DNA of 64,000 bases, from contig NZ_JAKVME010000001.1 of assembly GCF_022483985.1 (NCBI RefSeq), forward strand, positions 2,046,001 through 2,110,000. The letters are read 5' to 3'. Shown piece by piece: positions 1 through 9,248 of the stretch. The first letter of the stretch is position 1, and every line of letters starts with the position of its first letter. The stretch comes from Acetobacter sp. Lineage in GTDB: Bacteria; Pseudomonadota; Alphaproteobacteria; Acetobacterales; Acetobacteraceae. The notes under the pieces were generated by a model. That model ran no database searches. It was given only the letters and a program-made list of their open reading frames with translations, and had not been told where the DNA came from. The translations under genes and the position numbers were made by a program.

Positions 1-115
1 ACTCGTTTCGGAATCAGGACAGAATACTTGACCGTCTGAAGGATTTCCTTCACCAAAAACCATGTAGGCACATCGGGTCAGGACATGTGCCTCAAACCAG
101 ACAAGGGAGATCGGA

Positions 116-1000
116 GTGGACTGGGACAAACTCAGGATATTCCACGCTGTTGCGGAAGCCGGGTCGTTTACCCATGCAGGTGACGTGCTCAACCTCAGCC
201 AGTCTGCTGTTTCGCGCCAGATTTCAGCTCTGGAGGAAGTACTCCAGGTCCCTCTTTTTCATCGTCATGCCCGTGGCCTTATCCTGACCGAACAGGGCGA
301 GACGCTGAATCAGACCGTCAGGGAGGTCTTCTCCAAACTGGAGATGACCCAGACACTGCTGACGGAAAGCAAGGAAAAGGCTGCCGGGCGACTGCGTGTC
401 ACCACGACGACAGGATTTGGCAGTTGCTGGCTGATGCCGCGGCTTCACCGCTTCATGGCGCAGAATTCCGATATTTCCATCACGCTGATCCTTGAGGATA
501 ACGACCTCGATCTGGGCATGCGTGAGGCCGATGTCGCGGTGCGCATGCACGCGCCGCGTCAACCGGACCTTATCCAGCGGCATCTTGCGGACTTCCCGCT
601 CTCCGTCTTCGCCTCGCCGCGCTACATTGAACAATTCGGCCAGCCCACCTCGCTTGAGGATCTCTCCAGTCACAATCTGGTGGCCTTCGGTGGCTATCAC
701 CCCCCGGTTCCGCATGTGAACTGGCTGCTGGAAGCCGGTATGCCCGATGGGGCAAGACGGACGGCACGACTGGAAGTCAACAGCATGGTCGCCATGGCGG
801 ACGCCATTTCCGCCGGTCTGGGCATCGGTTCGGTCCCAGGCTACGCGGTCGCGGAATATCCCGAACTGATCAAAGTGCTTCCGAATGTCGAGCCTCCCAA
901 GGTGGAAGCGTTCTTTGTCTATCCGGAAGAACTGCGCAGCTCGAAACGCGTTGCCGTCTTCCGGGACTTCCTGACCAGCGAGCTAGGACTTCGTTCCTGA
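116..1000 (+). CDS. LysR-family transcriptional regulator
   Basis: This is a 294-residue LysR-type regulator. The N-terminal winged helix-turn-helix covers about residues 1-60 (LNLSQSAVSRQISALEE recognition region). The periplasmic-binding-like effector domain follows from about residue 90 and includes the stretch ADVAVRMHAP. The start is GTG, preceded by AAGGGAG about 8 bases upstream. A GC-rich hairpin with a T-run lies 30 bases after the stop, so it is probably transcribed alone. The target gene is not visible. Such regulators usually act on a divergent neighbour, which here would lie beyond the left window edge. The effector cannot be predicted. Confidence 0.9.
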   Translation: MDWDKLRIFHAVAEAGSFTHAGDVLNLSQSAVSRQISALEEVLQVPLFHRHARGLILTEQGETLNQTVREVFSKLEMTQTLLTESKEKAAGRLRVTTTTGFGSCWLMPRLHRFMAQNSDISITLILEDNDLDLGMREADVAVRMHAPRQPDLIQRHLADFPLSVFASPRYIEQFGQPTSLEDLSSHNLVAFGGYHPPVPHVNWLLEAGMPDGARRTARLEVNSMVAMADAISAGLGIGSVPGYAVAEYPELIKVLPNVEPPKVEAFFVYPEELRSSKRVAVFRDFLTSELGLRS

Positions 1001-1029
1001 AAGCTGATATCAGTTCCAGACAGTTTTCA

Positions 1030-1059
1030 GGCGGGCGCTGTCATGGCGTCCGCCTTTTT
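1030..1059 (+). terminator. Rho-independent terminator after LysR gene
   Basis: A GGCGGGCGC arm pairs with GGCGTCCGCC across a short loop (one G-T wobble) and is followed by five T. Confidence 0.75.
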
Positions 1060-1069
1060 CCTGTCTTCC

Positions 1070-1225
1070 CTATGGCTTTCCAAACGCCGTAAGAACTCCG
1101 GCGAACAGGCCCGCAGGGGTAAGGAAAATGGCGATCGTTTCTCCAGCCGGCGCATAATGCGGAAAGCCATACGAAACCACGGCGCATAGCCCCCAGCAGA
1201 CAAGACAGGCGATCAGCATGGGCAT
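1070..1225 (-). CDS. small hydrophobic membrane protein next to mntR
   Basis: This 51-residue reading frame starts at ATG 1225 and ends with TAG at 1070. The protein begins MPMLIACLVCWGLCAVVSYG and has a second hydrophobic stretch (IAIFLTPAGLFAGVLTAFG), which suggests two membrane segments. It starts 39 bases after the mntR stop on the same strand and fits the space before the convergent LysR terminator. No family is recognised. Its position directly behind mntR suggests co-transcription and a possible link to manganese, which is inference. An upstream TTG at 1234 is an alternative start. No strong ribosome-binding site is seen. Confidence 0.5.
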   Translation of the reverse strand: MPMLIACLVCWGLCAVVSYGFPHYAPAGETIAIFLTPAGLFAGVLTAFGKP

Positions 1226-1264
1226 GATAGGCAAACTTTCATAAGCAGTGAGCAGGAATACCGG

Positions 1265-1771
1265 TCATTCTCTCGCTGTCAGGGTATTGATGAACACATC
1301 TAACCCGCCATCAATGGCCCTTTTGAAGGCCGCAAGCGTTTCATCCCCGACATAATGTTCGATCCCCTCGGCATCGACCAGCACGCTGTCTTCGCTCACG
1401 CCCAGAGCGCGCAGAAACGCCTCGACAATCCTGTGCCGGGCCCTTGCCTCTTCCGCCACTTCCTGTCCGGCTTCGGTCAGAAAAACACCGCGATAGGGTT
1501 TCTGGACGACAAAACCGTCAGCCACCAGCCGCGCCAGCATTTTGGCGACGGTCGGCTGGGAGACGCCCAGACGCGCCGCGATATCGACCTGTCTGGCCTC
1601 CTGCGATTCCTCCAGAAGGTCGGAAATCAGCTCGACATAATCTTCCACCAGAACCTTGCGCCGCGCTTCCCGGTTCGCCCGGAAACTCTCTGACTGCGCG
1701 GTCGGGTCCGGCAGGGAGGGCGACAGCTTCAGTGTTCGTGGCGACTTCAAGATCACGACTTTCCCGGACAA
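1265..1771 (-). CDS. mntR: manganese-responsive regulator MntR (DtxR family)
   Basis: This 168-residue DtxR/MntR repressor senses Mn(II) and controls manganese uptake genes. It resembles the enterobacterial MntR in the segments [31 protein letters not shown] (helix-turn-helix, about residues 60-82) and DAEGIEH. Candidate metal ligands are Asp44, Glu47, His113, Glu135, Glu138 and His139. The start used is a TTG with only a weak GGA upstream. No better start fits before the conserved core. It is divergent from a TonB-dependent receptor, and the shared 220-base intergenic region holds a palindrome of the MntR-box type. The likely role is repression of that receptor when manganese is plentiful. 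Confidence 0.9.
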   Translation of the reverse strand: MSGKVVILKSPRTLKLSPSLPDPTAQSESFRANREARRKVLVEDYVELISDLLEESQEARQVDIAARLGVSQPTVAKMLARLVADGFVVQKPYRGVFLTEAGQEVAEEARARHRIVEAFLRALGVSEDSVLVDAEGIEHYVGDETLAAFKRAIDGGLDVFINTLTARE

Positions 1772-1953
1772 TTATTCCGTCACGAATAGATGATTCCCAA
1801 AATTCGATCCAGCTTTCATTAAAACCACAATATACCATATTGCATATAGATTAGCATTTTGTTTTAATAATAGGATAAGCGTCATACACGCTGTCAGCCT
1901 CTCAGCCCGTGCCTTGTCCAGTGACACTGGCCGCGTCCCAACACCACTCAAAT

Positions 1954-1969
1954 TATAGCAATAGCTATA
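1954..1969 (+). promoter_or_regulatory. probable MntR operator
   Basis: TATAGC-AATA-GCTATA is a perfect 6-bp inverted repeat with a 4-base spacer. Its core, ATAGCAATAGCTAT, matches the ATAGC-N4-GCTAT type of the enterobacterial MntR box. It lies 23 bases before the receptor start codon and overlaps possible -10 sequences (TATATT), so bound MntR would block transcription. Confidence 0.7.
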
Positions 1970-1991
1970 TTATATTGCATAGGCACTCTCC

Positions 1992-4190
1992 ATGTCGCAC
2001 CGCAGGACGGCTTTCAACCCAGTGCTCGTCAGCATCATTGTTTTGATGTCACCACACAGCGCCCGCGCTGACATCACGGACAGGTCTTCCGCACCGGATC
2101 GTGAAAAAACGTCGGCTCATCCACTTTCTGCGAGGAACAAACCCACGAACCGGAACCCTGCCTCCTCTTCAGAGCATATCCACATCATCGGCCATATGGA
2201 TCAGGCCCGAGGGCGCATTTTCCCCGCGCTCGGGGCAGTCTCCTACGGCATCGACGAAAAACAGATACAGACGACGCCCCAAGGGCAGAACGCGACTTTC
2301 AGCCAGATCATGCTGCGTTTGCCGGGCGTAGTGCAGGACAGCTATGGCGAAGTGCATGTGCGTGGCGAGCATGGCGGCCTGACCTATCGCGTCAACGGCG
2401 TGCTGCTGCCGGAGGGTCTCAACGGCTTTGGTCAGGAACTCGACACACGCATCATCCAGTCCATGAATCTGCTGACCGGCACCCTGCCCGCCCAGTTCGG
2501 TTTCCGCACCGCCGGTATTGTCGACGTCAACACGAAAAGCGGCTCTCAGCTCAAGCATAATCAGCTTTCACTTTATGGCGGCAGCTACCAGACCTTTGCG
2601 CCGTCTCTCCAGCTTGGTGGACACAAGGGAAATTTCGAGTATTTCACGACAGTTTCCTACAACCGCAACGCCATCGGCATTGAAAACCCGACCGGTTCCT
2701 TCCGGCCTGTGCATGATCTGACCGAGCAGGAAAAAGCATTCGGTTATTTTTCGTGGCATCCCGACGATGTAAACCGCCTGTCACTTCTGACAAGCGCTTC
2801 CTACAGTGATTTTGAAATACCCAATACGCCGGGACTGCCACAGCTCTATGCACTTGATGGCACTGGTACCCAGTCCCCCTCTGTTCAGTCACGCTTTCTC
2901 AGAGACAGCCAGACGGAGCAGAACTATTACGCCGTCGTGTCCTGGCAGCACACGCAGGATAACCTGAACTTTCAGGTCTCGCCGTTTTTCCGCTACGGAC
3001 GCATTGATTATACACCCGACCCGGTCCGGGATCTGGTGTTTCAGGGCGTCTCCGAACATGAGGTCAATGACTTTACGACAGGCGGCATGCAGTTCGATCT
3101 GTCATGGAATATTGCGAAGCACCACACGGTGCGGGCAGGCATTCTCGGACAGTACACCTCCGAACGGCTTGATACGAATTCTCTTGTTTTTCTGACCGGG
3201 AACGAGGGCCAGCAGTTATCCGCGACACCACAACGGATAATCGACAACAGCGGCAACTGGTCCGTGGAAGCTGGAGCCTATCTTCAGGATGAGTATAAGA
3301 TCACCCGCTCTCTGACATTGAACTATGGCATCCGTTATGATCGGTTCGCCTCCTCGTTCGACAATGAGGGACAGTTGAGCCCACGCGCCAATCTCGTCTG
3401 GAAGCCGTTCCAAAACACCACTTTTCATATCGGCTATTCACGCTACTTCGCGCCGCCGTCGCCACAATATATCTATCCCTCGACGTTGGCCCGTTTCGCG
3501 GACACGACCAATGCGCCGGCCTCCCCAGCTGGAGATGCGACAAAAGTTGAAAAATCGCATTACGTCGATATTGGTATTCTGCAACACATCACACCGGAAT
3601 TTCAGGTCACCGTCGATGCGTTCTCCAAGTGGGCGCATGACATGACCGATCTGGGGCAGTTCGGTCGCGCCGTCATTCTGGCGCCCTTCAGCTACCGCCG
3701 TGGTCATATTTACGGCACAGAACTCGGCATGTCCTGGCGCAGGGGGCACTGGTCCGTATTCGGAAATTTCTCATTCGTGAAAACAGGCGCGCACGACATC
3801 AATTCGGCGCAATATCAGTTTTCTCAGGAAGAACTGGATTACATCCGGCATCATGATATCCAGCTTGACCATCAGGGCAAATATACGGCCAGCAGCGGCG
3901 TGTCATGGAGCAGCACGCATCATATGGCCTATGTCGATTTCATTTACGGGAACGGCCTGCGCAGCGGGTTCGCCAATATCGACAAGGAACCGCAATACGC
4001 CGTTTTCAACATCGGCTATCAGTACACGATTGCGCCAGTGCCGCTCGGTCATGCTGTCCGGCTGCGCGCCGATGTGGTCAATCTTTTTGACCGGCAATAC
4101 CAGCTACGAAACGGCAGCGGTGTCGGGGTGTATCAGGCCCAGCACGGACAAAGACGCGGGATCTATTTCGCGGCTGTTGCGGATTTTTAG
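1992..4190 (+). CDS. TonB-dependent outer membrane receptor, probably manganese-regulated
   Basis: This 732-residue TonB-dependent receptor has a signal peptide of about 26 residues ending ARA. A plug domain follows (about 70-180), with the typical VHVRGEHGGLTYRVNGV segment. The 22-stranded barrel ends in the C-terminal aromatic residue F, as outer membrane proteins do. It takes up a substrate at the expense of the proton motive force via TonB-ExbBD. The substrate is not evident from the protein. The divergent mntR gene and the operator-like palindrome just upstream suggest manganese or a manganese complex. The start ATG has only a weak AGG 8 bases upstream. Confidence 0.9.
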   Translation: MSHRRTAFNPVLVSIIVLMSPHSARADITDRSSAPDREKTSAHPLSARNKPTNRNPASSSEHIHIIGHMDQARGRIFPALGAVSYGIDEKQIQTTPQGQNATFSQIMLRLPGVVQDSYGEVHVRGEHGGLTYRVNGVLLPEGLNGFGQELDTRIIQSMNLLTGTLPAQFGFRTAGIVDVNTKSGSQLKHNQLSLYGGSYQTFAPSLQLGGHKGNFEYFTTVSYNRNAIGIENPTGSFRPVHDLTEQEKAFGYFSWHPDDVNRLSLLTSASYSDFEIPNTPGLPQLYALDGTGTQSPSVQSRFLRDSQTEQNYYAVVSWQHTQDNLNFQVSPFFRYGRIDYTPDPVRDLVFQGVSEHEVNDFTTGGMQFDLSWNIAKHHTVRAGILGQYTSERLDTNSLVFLTGNEGQQLSATPQRIIDNSGNWSVEAGAYLQDEYKITRSLTLNYGIRYDRFASSFDNEGQLSPRANLVWKPFQNTTFHIGYSRYFAPPSPQYIYPSTLARFADTTNAPASPAGDATKVEKSHYVDIGILQHITPEFQVTVDAFSKWAHDMTDLGQFGRAVILAPFSYRRGHIYGTELGMSWRRGHWSVFGNFSFVKTGAHDINSAQYQFSQEELDYIRHHDIQLDHQGKYTASSGVSWSSTHHMAYVDFIYGNGLRSGFANIDKEPQYAVFNIGYQYTIAPVPLGHAVRLRADVVNLFDRQYQLRNGSGVGVYQAQHGQRRGIYFAAVADF

Positions 4191-4477
4191 GCTACTCCGT
4201 TCGGGGACACCTTTGGTCATAATCAATGATTTCCATCCCGCAACGGTCATTTCCTCCTCATTATCCATATCTGCCTGTATATTGTTCTGTCTGGCCCCCG
4301 CTCTCTGAAATAGTGAGCGGACTTGACGCAGAAAGCCAATCCGCAATATCGCCAGCCTCTTCTCTTAATTTACGGCGGCGTTCGGACAATCCCGCTTCAG
4401 GAAGTTTGCGCGTTACAGATACTTAACCAGTTTGAGTCATAAAGCCCGACCAGGCACCAAAAGGGATAGACATTGCT

Positions 4478-6250
4478 ATGAAAGAGCAATCCGTTCGTAT
4501 TCCTGACAACGATCCGGTAGAACAAAATATTCGTTTTTTCCGCTCGGCAATTGACGAGGTTCTCATTGTCGCCATTACCGACGTCAATGGTGTCATTACG
4601 CACGTCAATGACCGTTTCTGTCAGATCAGCGGCTATTCAAGGCATGAGCTTCTCGGCCACACCCATAGAATTCTGAACTCCGGCTATCACAGTGAGGATT
4701 TCTTCCGGAATCTGTATGCAACCCTCAGAGCAGGAGAAATCTGGCGCGGGAAAATCTGCAACAGAGCGAAAGACGGATCGCTGTACTGGGTCGCCACCAC
4801 CATCATCCCCCGCAAGGATGATCAAGGAAAAAACCTCGCCTACGTCGCATACCGCTTCGACGTAACGCCTCTGGTCGAAGCCCGGAACAGGATGAAACAT
4901 CTTGCCCGGCAGGACCCTCTGGTCGATGCGCTGAACCGCATCGGGTTCTCCGAAGGGCTGGCCACGACGCTTGAAGAGACCGGAGCGGCGGAAGAGACCC
5001 GCCTGATGGTGCGGATCGATCTCGACGGTTTCAAGGAAGTCAACGATATCTACGGCCATGACGCCGGCGATACGGTGCTGATTGAAGTCGCCCTGCGGCT
5101 CAGGACCTTCGCCGGACCCGATGCCGTCATCGGCCGTCTGGGGGGAGACGAATTCGCTATCATCATGGACGGGCCTGATCCGGGCGCATATGCGGAAAAG
5201 CACCTCCAGCATCTGCTGAGCGCAATCGAAGTGCCAGTCGTCATCGAGGAAACCTGCGTATCGGTATCGGCCAGTATCGGCTACACGTTTTTCAGCAGCG
5301 CCACCGCATCCGGTCAGCAGTTTCTGAAAGAGGCGGATATCGCCCTGCTTCAGGCAAAGCAGAGGGGCGGCAAGAGCGTTATCGCCTTTACGCCGGGCAT
5401 GGGCATCAAGGCGAAGAACCATCAGTTGCTGATGAGCCAGATTCATCTGGCCGTCGAGCGCGGCGAGCTGGAAATGTACTACCAGCCCATCATCAACCTG
5501 TCGCTTGGCCGCGTCACGGCCTGCGAAGCGCTCCTGCGCTGGCATCATCCCGAACTGGGCCTGCTGACCCCCGTTTCCTTCCCTGAAGTCTTCAGCGATT
5601 TCCGGACCGGGCTGGCGATCGGAAAATTCGTCCGGCAATCCGTTATCCGGGATCTCGCAACATGGATCGAAACCGGTGACTACACCGGCAATGTGACGCT
5701 GAATGTCAGTATGGCGGATTTCGGCACAGATGGTCTCACACGGGAATTCTGTGATCTGACGAAAGCGGCTGGCGTGCCACGCGACAGGGTTCAGGTCGAA
5801 ATAACGGAAACCATTTTCCTCGGCGCAACACGATCAGACCGGGTGCGCCGGGAGATATTCAAACTCTCGCGGCATGGCTTCAAGATCGCCTTCGACGATT
5901 TCGGCACCGGCTATGCGGCGATCAGCCATCTGCGTGAACTGCCGCTGACCCATATCAAGATCGACCGCAGCTTCATCAAGAACATTGATCAGAGCGTACG
6001 TGATCTGAAAATCACCTCCGGCCTGATCCGTCTGGCACGCAGCATCGATATGGCGATCATCGCTGAAGGCGTTGAGACCGTTGAACAGTTGCGCATCCTG
6101 AATGATCTCGGCTGCACTGCCTGTCAGGGATATCTTTTCGCGATGCCGGTTCCCGTTACGGCGCTGCCTGACGCGGTAGAAAACGCCGGAACCATTCTGG
6201 ACGATTTCCGGCGGTCCACCCGCACCGGCCTGCTCTCCGGCTCCGTCTGA
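4478..6250 (+). CDS. PAS-GGDEF-EAL cyclic-di-GMP turnover protein
   Basis: This 590-residue cytoplasmic protein has a PAS/PAC sensor (about 20-130), a GGDEF domain (about 135-300) and an EAL domain (about 315-570). The GGDEF signature is intact (GGDEF at 222-226). The EAL catalytic residues also look intact: Glu350-Ala-Leu, Glu441 in EITET, Asp473-Asp474 in DDFGTG, Lys494 and Glu530 in IAEGVET. It could therefore make and degrade cyclic di-GMP, with PAS input deciding the balance. No RxxD inhibitory site is seen in front of GGDEF. There are no membrane segments. In acetic acid bacteria such proteins often control cellulose synthesis, but no cellulose genes are in this window. Confidence 0.92.
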   Translation: MKEQSVRIPDNDPVEQNIRFFRSAIDEVLIVAITDVNGVITHVNDRFCQISGYSRHELLGHTHRILNSGYHSEDFFRNLYATLRAGEIWRGKICNRAKDGSLYWVATTIIPRKDDQGKNLAYVAYRFDVTPLVEARNRMKHLARQDPLVDALNRIGFSEGLATTLEETGAAEETRLMVRIDLDGFKEVNDIYGHDAGDTVLIEVALRLRTFAGPDAVIGRLGGDEFAIIMDGPDPGAYAEKHLQHLLSAIEVPVVIEETCVSVSASIGYTFFSSATASGQQFLKEADIALLQAKQRGGKSVIAFTPGMGIKAKNHQLLMSQIHLAVERGELEMYYQPIINLSLGRVTACEALLRWHHPELGLLTPVSFPEVFSDFRTGLAIGKFVRQSVIRDLATWIETGDYTGNVTLNVSMADFGTDGLTREFCDLTKAAGVPRDRVQVEITETIFLGATRSDRVRREIFKLSRHGFKIAFDDFGTGYAAISHLRELPLTHIKIDRSFIKNIDQSVRDLKITSGLIRLARSIDMAIIAEGVETVEQLRILNDLGCTACQGYLFAMPVPVTALPDAVENAGTILDDFRRSTRTGLLSGSV

Positions 6251-6341
6251 CAGGTCCGCCCATGCTGTAACCAGTCATTTTTCTGGTCACAGCCCTGCCC
6301 TTGCAGCGACAAAGCCCGAAAACCCTATTTTAGGCGGTCGC

Positions 6342-7316
6342 TCACCCCTCCACGGGTGACACGAGCGTCTTGCCTGCCGCCATCGCCGCCACATTGTCCA
6401 GCGCCAGCATACCCATCTCCGTCCGTGTCTCGACCGTGGCGCTTCCAACATGCGGCGTCATGAACAGGTTGGGAAGCTCCAGCAATCTTGGATCAGGGTA
6501 CGGCTCATTCCGGCAGACATCGAGTCCTGCCCCGGCAAGCTGACCACTCCGCAATGCCTCGATCAGGGCGTCCTCATTCACGAGACGGCCCCTCGCCGCG
6601 TTCACGAAAATCGCTCCTCTGGGGAGACGTGACAGAAAGCCCTGATCCACCATGCCATCCGTCTCGTCGCTGCCGGGCAGATGCAGGCTGATGATCTGAC
6701 AGCGCGGCAGCATATCCTCCAGCTTTTCCACCCATGTCGCGCCGTGTTCAAACTCAGGAGCCAGACGCCGCCGATTGTTATAAAACACGGTCATACCGAA
6801 CCCCCGTGCCCTGCGCGCAACGGCCTGTCCAATACGTCCCATGCCGACAATGCCCAGCGTCTTGCCGCTGATCCGCATGCCCAGCATTTCATCCATGGCA
6901 AGATCACGTCCCCACCCCCTGCGAACCAGCGCCGTAAATTCAGCGGCGCGCCGGGCAGCCGCCAGAATGAGCAGCATGGCGAGATCGGCGTTGCACTCGG
7001 TCAACACATCAGGCGTGTTGGAGACGGCGATGCCGCGTGCACGGATGGCCTTCACATCGAGATGGTCGAGCCCGACACTGACAGTTGCAACCAGACGCAC
7101 CGAGGCCGGAATTTTATTAACAGCCTCCCCCTTGATCGCCGCATGATGGGTCACGAGCAGAGCTTCCGCCTTCGTCTCCTCCGCCAGTCTGAACAAGGTC
7201 TCCGTATTCAGGGGCTCCGCCGGAGAGGGTGGCGCATCAAAATCCTGTTCAATCCGCGCTTCCACAGCCTCCGGCAGGCGAACACTGCGTACAATACGGG
7301 TGCGGGAGAGGGACAT
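6342..7316 (-). CDS. 2-hydroxyacid dehydrogenase (glyoxylate/hydroxypyruvate reductase type)
   Basis: This 324-residue D-isomer-specific 2-hydroxyacid dehydrogenase has a Rossmann motif GIVGMGRIGQAVARR. The basic NNRRR after the second strand favours NADPH. Catalytic candidates are the Arg of AARGRLVNEDAL, the Glu of CRNEP and the His of TPHVGS. It probably reduces glyoxylate or hydroxypyruvate, or oxidises the matching hydroxyacid. The start at 7316 (MSLSRTRIV) is chosen because GGAG lies 6 bases upstream. The open frame extends to 7556 but that extension has no family similarity. It is transcribed away from aat. Confidence 0.88.
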   Translation of the reverse strand: MSLSRTRIVRSVRLPEAVEARIEQDFDAPPSPAEPLNTETLFRLAEETKAEALLVTHHAAIKGEAVNKIPASVRLVATVSVGLDHLDVKAIRARGIAVSNTPDVLTECNADLAMLLILAAARRAAEFTALVRRGWGRDLAMDEMLGMRISGKTLGIVGMGRIGQAVARRARGFGMTVFYNNRRRLAPEFEHGATWVEKLEDMLPRCQIISLHLPGSDETDGMVDQGFLSRLPRGAIFVNAARGRLVNEDALIEALRSGQLAGAGLDVCRNEPYPDPRLLELPNLFMTPHVGSATVETRTEMGMLALDNVAAMAAGKTLVSPVEG

Positions 7317-7716
7317 GGCTAACTCCATCATCTGAGGGGGGGCGTTGATCGGGTCCGGATCATGAAGCGAGAAAGAGCAGCACGGCAAGAGGCTGGCAGT
7401 TTCGTGACCAGACGACGCGGGCATGACAGCAGTCGCTCCAGCAGACCAGACGGCTATCCAGACCACGAAATACATGACGGAATCCCTGCACGCTGGCGGT
7501 CTCAGCCCGCCACCTGCTTCCTGCCCATCCCGCAAGACGGGCCGGATGCAGGCCACCCTCTTTCCTCCTGCATAGCCCCGGTCTATTCCTTACAGCCACA
7601 TTCTTTGGCGCATGTCATGGCGACAACGGATGAAGCGCATCCGGAAACAACGAGGCAAAACTTCCCTGCCACGTCCGGGCCCGTTGCCTTTCGGGTCAAT
7701 GAAAAGAAGGATCGGC
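7317..7716. other. 400-bp divergent intergenic region
   Basis: This lies between the start of the hydroxyacid dehydrogenase (minus) and the start of aat (plus), so it should hold both promoters. Open frames run into it from both genes but lack ribosome-binding sites or family similarity. I see no clear operator or hairpin. Confidence 0.4.
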
Positions 7717-8388
7717 ATGAACGACCAGCTCGAACTGACGCCGGAGCTGATGCTCGGAGCCTACTCCGTCGGGCTGTTCCCCATGGGCAGCAGCGAAAAT
7801 CCTGACACGATCGACTGGTATGATCCCGACCCTCGCGGCGTCATGCCGCTCTATGGCTTTCATCTGCCCAAACGCCTCTGTCGGACCGCGCTGAGCGATC
7901 GCTTCACCGTGACATCCGACCGTGATTTTGAAGGCGTCATGCGGGCTTGCGCCGCTCCCGCGCCGGGACGCGAAACGACATGGATCAGCGAAACGATCGT
8001 CAGTCTTTTCTGCCGTCTGCACGACATGGGCTACGGCCACAGCATCGAGACCTGGCACGACGGCAGAATCGTCGGCGGGCTCTATGGCGTTGCGCTCGGA
8101 AGCGCCTTTTTCGGCGAGAGCATGTTCAGCCGGGAGACGGATGCATCCAAGGTCGCACTGGTGCATCTTGTCGCACGGCTACGTCTTCTGGGCTTTGACC
8201 TGTTGGATACCCAGTTCGGCACGACCCATCTTTCACAGTTCGGCGGCGTCGAGATTGACGCGGACGACTACAGGGCCCGCCTGCGCAGGGCCGTGCGGTC
8301 CGAACAGCGCTGGACACCTCTCTCGACGACGGAAATTGCCACCGAAATCCGACAGATACGTGAAGAGACCCGTCTCGCGGGTGGTTGA
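7717..8388 (+). CDS. aat: leucyl/phenylalanyl-tRNA-protein transferase
   Basis: This 223-residue enzyme transfers Leu or Phe from aminoacyl-tRNA to the N-terminus of proteins with Arg or Lys at residue 1, marking them for ClpS/ClpAP. The family hallmarks are present: LMLGAYSVGLFPMG, WYDPDPRGVMPL, WHDGRIVGGLYGVALGSAFFGESMFS and a C-terminal LLDTQFGTTHLSQFGG. Length agrees with the family (about 230). The start at 7717 has AAGGA six bases upstream. The open frame reaches back to 7612 but that part is unlike the family. An exported-protein gene pair follows on the same strand. Confidence 0.95.
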   Translation: MNDQLELTPELMLGAYSVGLFPMGSSENPDTIDWYDPDPRGVMPLYGFHLPKRLCRTALSDRFTVTSDRDFEGVMRACAAPAPGRETTWISETIVSLFCRLHDMGYGHSIETWHDGRIVGGLYGVALGSAFFGESMFSRETDASKVALVHLVARLRLLGFDLLDTQFGTTHLSQFGGVEIDADDYRARLRRAVRSEQRWTPLSTTEIATEIRQIREETRLAGG

Positions 8389-8432
8389 CTGACAGGTGCA
8401 TATGGGGTGCTGTCGGCAGGAATGTTCATGAA

Positions 8433-9239
8433 ATGAGGACTGTTCGACGCATGCGACAGGACATCGGGAAGTCTGACAGGAGAAACAGGGCCGGGATGTG
8501 GAGGCTGTGCCTCGCACTGGCGCTGACAGGGGGACTCGCAGCAGCAGGAGGTCTGGCTACCATCCTGTTGCCGGCAGCGGCATTGGCAGCGGACGGCGAT
8601 CATCCCCCCCTCACACCGCTGAAAGACGCTGTCATCACTTACAGTGTGCAGCCCGACGGCGCGCCTCAGCCGCAGCAGGTCAAGGTGTGGTTCACCGCCG
8701 AGGGTGCGAGAATGCGGATCGACGCCCCGGACGGCTCGGCATCCACCATCCTCAACCGTACCGCCCAGACCGTGACGATCCTCCTGCACAAACAGCGCGT
8801 CTTCACCCAGCTCGCACAGCGCGGCAGCGTGAGGAACCCGTTCCTGCTGGACGTTTCCATGCAGTTCACACGCCACGGCACCCGCACGGTTGCAGGCATT
8901 CCCTGCACGGAATGGAGTGTGGCTTCCGGACATGGCGACGCCACCGCCTGCGTGACGGCGGACGGCCTGATTCTGGCTGAAAACGGCGTGGATGCGGACG
9001 GCGCCAAGGGTCATCTGGCCGCGGAGTCCGTTTCCTACGAAACCATTCCGGCCTCCGCCTTTTCCGCTCCCTCTGACTATCAGGAAGTCCATCAGCATCG
9101 CGTGTCCGGGCAGGGCGGCGCACCCGCTCTTTCAACCGGTCCTGTGAACGGAACCGGCTCTTCACCTGCTGGCGGCGCTGCCGCGACACCGCCTCCGGCA
9201 TCATCCTCCGGCACGCCGGGCGCTTCCGGACAGCCCTGA
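8433..9239 (+). CDS. exported protein, first of a tandem related pair
   Basis: This exported protein of about 268 residues has no assigned function. It has a hydrophobic signal region (LCLALALTGGLAAAGG, processing after AALA), then a beta-rich domain of about 150 residues, and ends in a low-complexity Pro/Ser/Gly/Ala tail. The domain contains a paired-Cys segment VAGIPCTEW...ATACVTADGLIL that is echoed in the next gene. This architecture recalls DUF4412-type lipoprotein-like domains, which is a tentative comparison. The start is uncertain: ATG 8433, 8451 or 8496 would all keep the signal peptide. It follows aat by 44 bases and precedes its paralogue by 9 bases. Confidence 0.75.
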   Translation: MRTVRRMRQDIGKSDRRNRAGMWRLCLALALTGGLAAAGGLATILLPAAALAADGDHPPLTPLKDAVITYSVQPDGAPQPQQVKVWFTAEGARMRIDAPDGSASTILNRTAQTVTILLHKQRVFTQLAQRGSVRNPFLLDVSMQFTRHGTRTVAGIPCTEWSVASGHGDATACVTADGLILAENGVDADGAKGHLAAESVSYETIPASAFSAPSDYQEVHQHRVSGQGGAPALSTGPVNGTGSSPAGGAAATPPPASSSGTPGASGQP

Positions 9240-9248
9240 GGCGAAGTC

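Noticed and set aside
4637..5638. 333-codon minus-strand frame inside the GGDEF-EAL gene
   Set aside because: GC-rich antisense shadow; the plus-strand protein has all family motifs.
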